Positions 5,645-7,880 of a DNA stretch of 7,880 bases are shown here, piece by piece. The position numbers and the translations under genes are program-made. The notes under the pieces are model-generated. The model searched no databases and was not told the DNA's origin. It worked only from the letters and a program-made list of their open reading frames with translations. The stretch covers positions 1 through 7,880 of the forward strand of contig SBBU01000078.1 in NCBI GenBank assembly GCA_005239585.1, given 5' to 3'. Position 1 is the stretch's first letter. Every line of letters begins with the position of its first letter. This stretch comes from Planctomycetaceae bacterium (GTDB lineage: Bacteria; Planctomycetota; MHYJ01; SBBU01).

Positions 5645-7177
5645 ATGTCTATGGCCCAAACAGATAAAATTAAAGATTTTTCTGAGCTGATCTCGATTCT
5701 GGAGTCAGCTCGAACCACCGGCAAACGCATCGTCTTATGCCACGGAGTCTTTGATCTTCTTCATCCCGGTCACATCATGCATCTCAAGGCAGCCAGAGAG
5801 TTTGGAAATATCCTAGTCGTTACAGTAACTCCTGATCAATTTGTAACTAAAGGACCCGGAAGACCTGTCTTCAACCAAAACCTCCGTCTAGAGATTATCG
5901 CTGCACTGGAATACGTCGACTATGTGACACTCAATAAATGGCCCACTGCAGTAGAAACAATTCATTCCTTGAAACCCCATGTATATGCCAAGGGACAGGA
6001 ATATGCGGATTACAAGTCCGACGTGACAGGTAAGATCGTAGACGAAGCCAAGGCCGTTCAAAATGTAGGTGGGGAGATCCGCTTCACAGAAGGCCAAGTC
6101 TTTAGCTCCAGTACGCTCATCAACAAGTATTTTAAAATTTATCCACCTGAAACTGAAGCATACCTGGAACAGTTCCGCAAGAAACACACTGCGGATGAGG
6201 TCGTAGGAGTTCTCCAGAACCTGGCCGATGTACGTGTTCTATTGATTGGGGAGGCAATATTGGATCAGTATTGTTACTGTATACCTCTTGCAAAATCGCC
6301 GAGGGAATCGATTGTTTCTACAAAATTCTCTGGCGAAGAAAACTTTGCCGGAGGTTCCCTTGCTATCGCTAATCACCTAGCAGGTTTCTGCAAACAAGTG
6401 ACACTAATCACTACTCTCGGACAGGAACAATCTCATTCCGAATTCATAAACTCTAAAATGCGTCCCAACGTAAAGATGTTCACGGTAGAAACCCCCGACC
6501 GACCCACAATAGTCAAGCGCCGATATTTGGAACCGTCCTTCCTGACCAAAATGTTTGAGATTCAGTATCTTGACGACACCCCTCTCCCATTGAGCATTGA
6601 AGAGAAGCTTTATAGTCTTCTGGAAGACCAGCTGCCCAAACACGACATCGTCTTGGTATCGGATTTCGGCCACGGGCTCATGACTGAACGGCTTCGGAAA
6701 TTTGTCTGCTCATCTAAAATTTTCATGGCAGTGAACACCCAGAGCAACAGTGCCAATCTAGGGTTTAATGCGATCACACGGTACTCACGGGCTGACTATG
6801 TATGCATTCACGAATTCGAACTAAGGATCGCCTCACGGGTCAAGTATGGCGATACCTTGCCAATAGTAACCCAATTACTGAAGGATATGAAATCGCGCCA
6901 CTGCATGGTCACGCGGGGTCTCCACGGAACTGTGCTCTACTCCGCTGATGGCGTTGTGTCCAAGACACCGGCCCTCAATATACGAGCACTCGACCGCGTC
7001 GGTGCTGGTGACTCTGTACTCTCTGTAACCTCACCGTGTGTCTACAAAAATTGTCCTCCTGACGTCCTAGGATTTATAGCGAACTGTGTAGGTGCACTAG
7101 CCATTGAAATTGTTTGCAATCGTGAACCCATCGATCCTATAACACTTCAAAAGTTCATCACCCATCTTTTAAAATGA
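5645..7177 (+). CDS. Bifunctional nucleotidyltransferase (RfaE2-type, N-terminal) and PfkB-family sugar kinase (RfaE1-like, C-terminal)
   Basis: The 510-residue protein combines two activities of NDP-heptose synthesis. The N-terminal domain (about 28-162) is a cytidylyltransferase-like fold with H33-G-V-F-D-L-L-H-P-G-H43 containing the H-x-G-H site, G72-R-P-V-F, L80-R-L-E-I-I-A-A-L-E-Y-V-D, K116-G-Q-E-Y and S154-S-S-T-L-I-N, matching the adenylyltransferase half of HldE. After a linker (about 164-195) comes a ribokinase-like domain: V198-L-L-I-G-E-A-I-L-D-Q-Y, a GG loop at 236-237, V-S-D-F-G-H-G, N-T-Q-S-N-S-A-N, and D450-R-V-G-A-G-D456 with the probable catalytic Asp456. HldE has the kinase first and the transferase second, so the order here is reversed. 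The kinase lacks the G-G-A-A-N-V-A sugar motif (G-G-S-L-A-I-A here), so its sugar may differ. ATG 5645 (or in-frame ATG 5651) follows the upstream stop by one base. A longer frame from ATG 5555 would overlap the conserved upstream gene end and add an Arg-rich stretch, so I reject it. The nucleotide used, ADP or another, is unproven. Confidence 0.85.
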   Translation: MSMAQTDKIKDFSELISILESARTTGKRIVLCHGVFDLLHPGHIMHLKAAREFGNILVVTVTPDQFVTKGPGRPVFNQNLRLEIIAALEYVDYVTLNKWPTAVETIHSLKPHVYAKGQEYADYKSDVTGKIVDEAKAVQNVGGEIRFTEGQVFSSSTLINKYFKIYPPETEAYLEQFRKKHTADEVVGVLQNLADVRVLLIGEAILDQYCYCIPLAKSPRESIVSTKFSGEENFAGGSLAIANHLAGFCKQVTLITTLGQEQSHSEFINSKMRPNVKMFTVETPDRPTIVKRRYLEPSFLTKMFEIQYLDDTPLPLSIEEKLYSLLEDQLPKHDIVLVSDFGHGLMTERLRKFVCSSKIFMAVNTQSNSANLGFNAITRYSRADYVCIHEFELRIASRVKYGDTLPIVTQLLKDMKSRHCMVTRGLHGTVLYSADGVVSKTPALNIRALDRVGAGDSVLSVTSPCVYKNCPPDVLGFIANCVGALAIEIVCNREPIDPITLQKFITHLLK

Positions 7178-7767
7178 AGTCTAAGCAGCCTCACAAAGGA
7201 ACTACCCCTACAACAGCACTCCGATTTATTGAGGATCTGGAGAAGGTCAGACAAAATATCGTTATTACCTCGGCTTCAAAAGAGAACTTAAGTCTTGAAA
7301 AGGGAATAAAATATACCATTAAAATCATGGATCTATGCGATAAAAAGGGGGGTAAGCTCATTTTCATCGGTAATGGAGGCAGTGCTGCCATTGCCAGCCA
7401 CCAGGCGGTGGACTATTGGAAAAACGGAGGACGGCGGGCCATCGCGTTTAACGACTCTAGCCTTCTTACATGCATAAGCAACGACTTGGGTTACGAACGG
7501 GTATTCGCTGAGCCTATTAGCATGTTTGCACAGCCCGGCGACCTCCTGTTGGCCATCAGTAGTTCCGGGAGATCACCGAACATTATCAAAGGAGTAGATG
7601 CTGCCCAAAAAAAAGACTGCGCAATCATTACGTTTTCAGGTTTTGATTATAACAATCCCCTTCGGAGCAAAGGTGACTTGAATTTTTACGTCCCATCCCA
7701 TGTGTACGGTATCGTGGAGATCACTCACCTTAGTCTTATTCACGCCACGCTTGAAGAACTCATGTAA
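7174..7767 (+). CDS. gmhA: SIS-domain phosphosugar isomerase, GmhA-like (probable phosphoheptose isomerase)
   Basis: GmhA converts sedoheptulose 7-phosphate to D-glycero-D-manno-heptose 7-phosphate in the cytoplasm. This 197-residue protein has the full GmhA length and one SIS domain. G66-N-G-G-S-A-A-I-A-S-H76 matches the phosphate and metal region, I128-S-S-S-G-R-S-P-N-I-I is the second phosphate loop, and V181-E-I-T-H-L-S-L-I-H190 is the C-terminal helix. From memory, E. coli GmhA binds zinc with His61, Glu65, Gln172 and His180. Here the aligned residues are His76, Asp80, Glu182 and His190, so both histidines are kept but the acidic residue and the Gln position are changed. The enzyme may act on the usual sugar or a related one. 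It starts inside the stop of the kinase gene (ATGA), and co-expression with a heptose-type kinase/nucleotidyltransferase supports a phosphoheptose role. A plain SIS-domain isomerase of other specificity is the alternative. Confidence 0.78.
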   Translation: MKSKQPHKGTTPTTALRFIEDLEKVRQNIVITSASKENLSLEKGIKYTIKIMDLCDKKGGKLIFIGNGGSAAIASHQAVDYWKNGGRRAIAFNDSSLLTCISNDLGYERVFAEPISMFAQPGDLLLAISSSGRSPNIIKGVDAAQKKDCAIITFSGFDYNNPLRSKGDLNFYVPSHVYGIVEITHLSLIHATLEELM

Positions 7768-7770
7768 GCA

Positions 7771-7880
7771 ATGGAATTAAGAGAGTATCCTGTGGGTTCT
7801 CGTCCTCAATTCCGGCGGATTACCATTACGGGAGGAGCCGGTTATGTCGGCAGTGCGCTGGTTCCACTCCTCATTCAGCA
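7771..7880 (+). CDS. N-terminus of an NAD-dependent epimerase/dehydratase (extended SDR), cut by the window edge
   Basis: An ATG three bases after the isomerase stop opens a frame that runs off the right edge (36 residues seen). After a 15-residue leader rich in Arg comes I-T-I-T-G-G-A-G-Y-V-G-S-A-L-V-P, a clear NAD(P)-binding glycine loop of the extended SDR type. This stretch closely resembles the N-terminus of the SDR at 3495-4427, including the unusual Leu-Val-Pro after the loop. The tight spacing puts it in the same transcription unit as the isomerase and fusion kinase. It could be an NDP-heptose epimerase or reductase, but the substrate region lies outside the window. Confidence 0.8.
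   Translation, partial: MELREYPVGSRPQFRRITITGGAGYVGSALVPLLIQ

Noticed and set aside
5482..6673. Minus-strand open frames across the fusion gene (5482-5730, 5888-6187, 6404-6673)
   Set aside because: They lie opposite strongly supported coding sequence, show no recognisable motifs and have no independent start signals.

Overview
The window is a bacterial gene cluster for building and exporting a surface polysaccharide. All nine genes (seven complete, one cut at each edge) lie on the + strand, packed almost without gaps. I see no tRNA, rRNA, CRISPR array, insertion sequence or phage gene. The gene types (ABC-2 polysaccharide exporter, sugar-nucleotide enzymes, phosphoheptose isomerase, heptose kinase/nucleotidyltransferase) suggest a Gram-negative O-antigen or capsule locus. 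Heptose glycans also occur on S-layers of some Gram-positives, so the phylum cannot be fixed from this window.

Left module (1-4427): the C-terminal end of a probable sugar-nucleotide epimerase/dehydratase overlaps a short RmlA-type nucleotidyltransferase. Next come the Wzm/TagG-like permease and Wzt/TagH-like ATPase of an ABC exporter, a WecB-type non-hydrolysing UDP-GlcNAc 2-epimerase, and an extended short-chain dehydrogenase/reductase (SDR). Junctions are short: a 38-nt overlap, then 39 nt, 1-nt overlap, 10 nt and 4-nt overlap. This half is AT-rich (about 28-40% G+C in the 60-base lines I counted).

A 199-bp AT-rich non-coding gap (4428-4626) separates it from the right module (4627-7880). 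That module holds a GalE-like SDR, a protein joining an N-terminal RfaE2-type nucleotidyltransferase to a C-terminal PfkB-type kinase, a GmhA-like phosphosugar isomerase, and the start of another SDR that resembles the SDR ending the left module. Junctions are 1 nt, a 4-nt overlap and 3 nt, so this looks like one transcription unit. Its G+C is higher (about 42-58% in sampled lines), so the locus looks like a mosaic of two cassettes.

How they may work together: the isomerase would turn sedoheptulose 7-phosphate into a heptose 7-phosphate. The kinase domain would phosphorylate C1, a GmhB-type phosphatase (not in this window) would remove the 7-phosphate, and the nucleotidyltransferase domain would make an NDP-heptose for SDRs to modify. 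The left module would supply other activated sugars (an NDP-hexose and UDP-ManNAc) and the exporter. The most notable item is the fusion protein: its domain order is the reverse of HldE, its kinase sugar-pocket motifs are altered, and it sits beside an isomerase with apparently exchanged zinc-site residues. Together these suggest a heptose or heptose-like pathway distinct from the classical ADP-heptose route.
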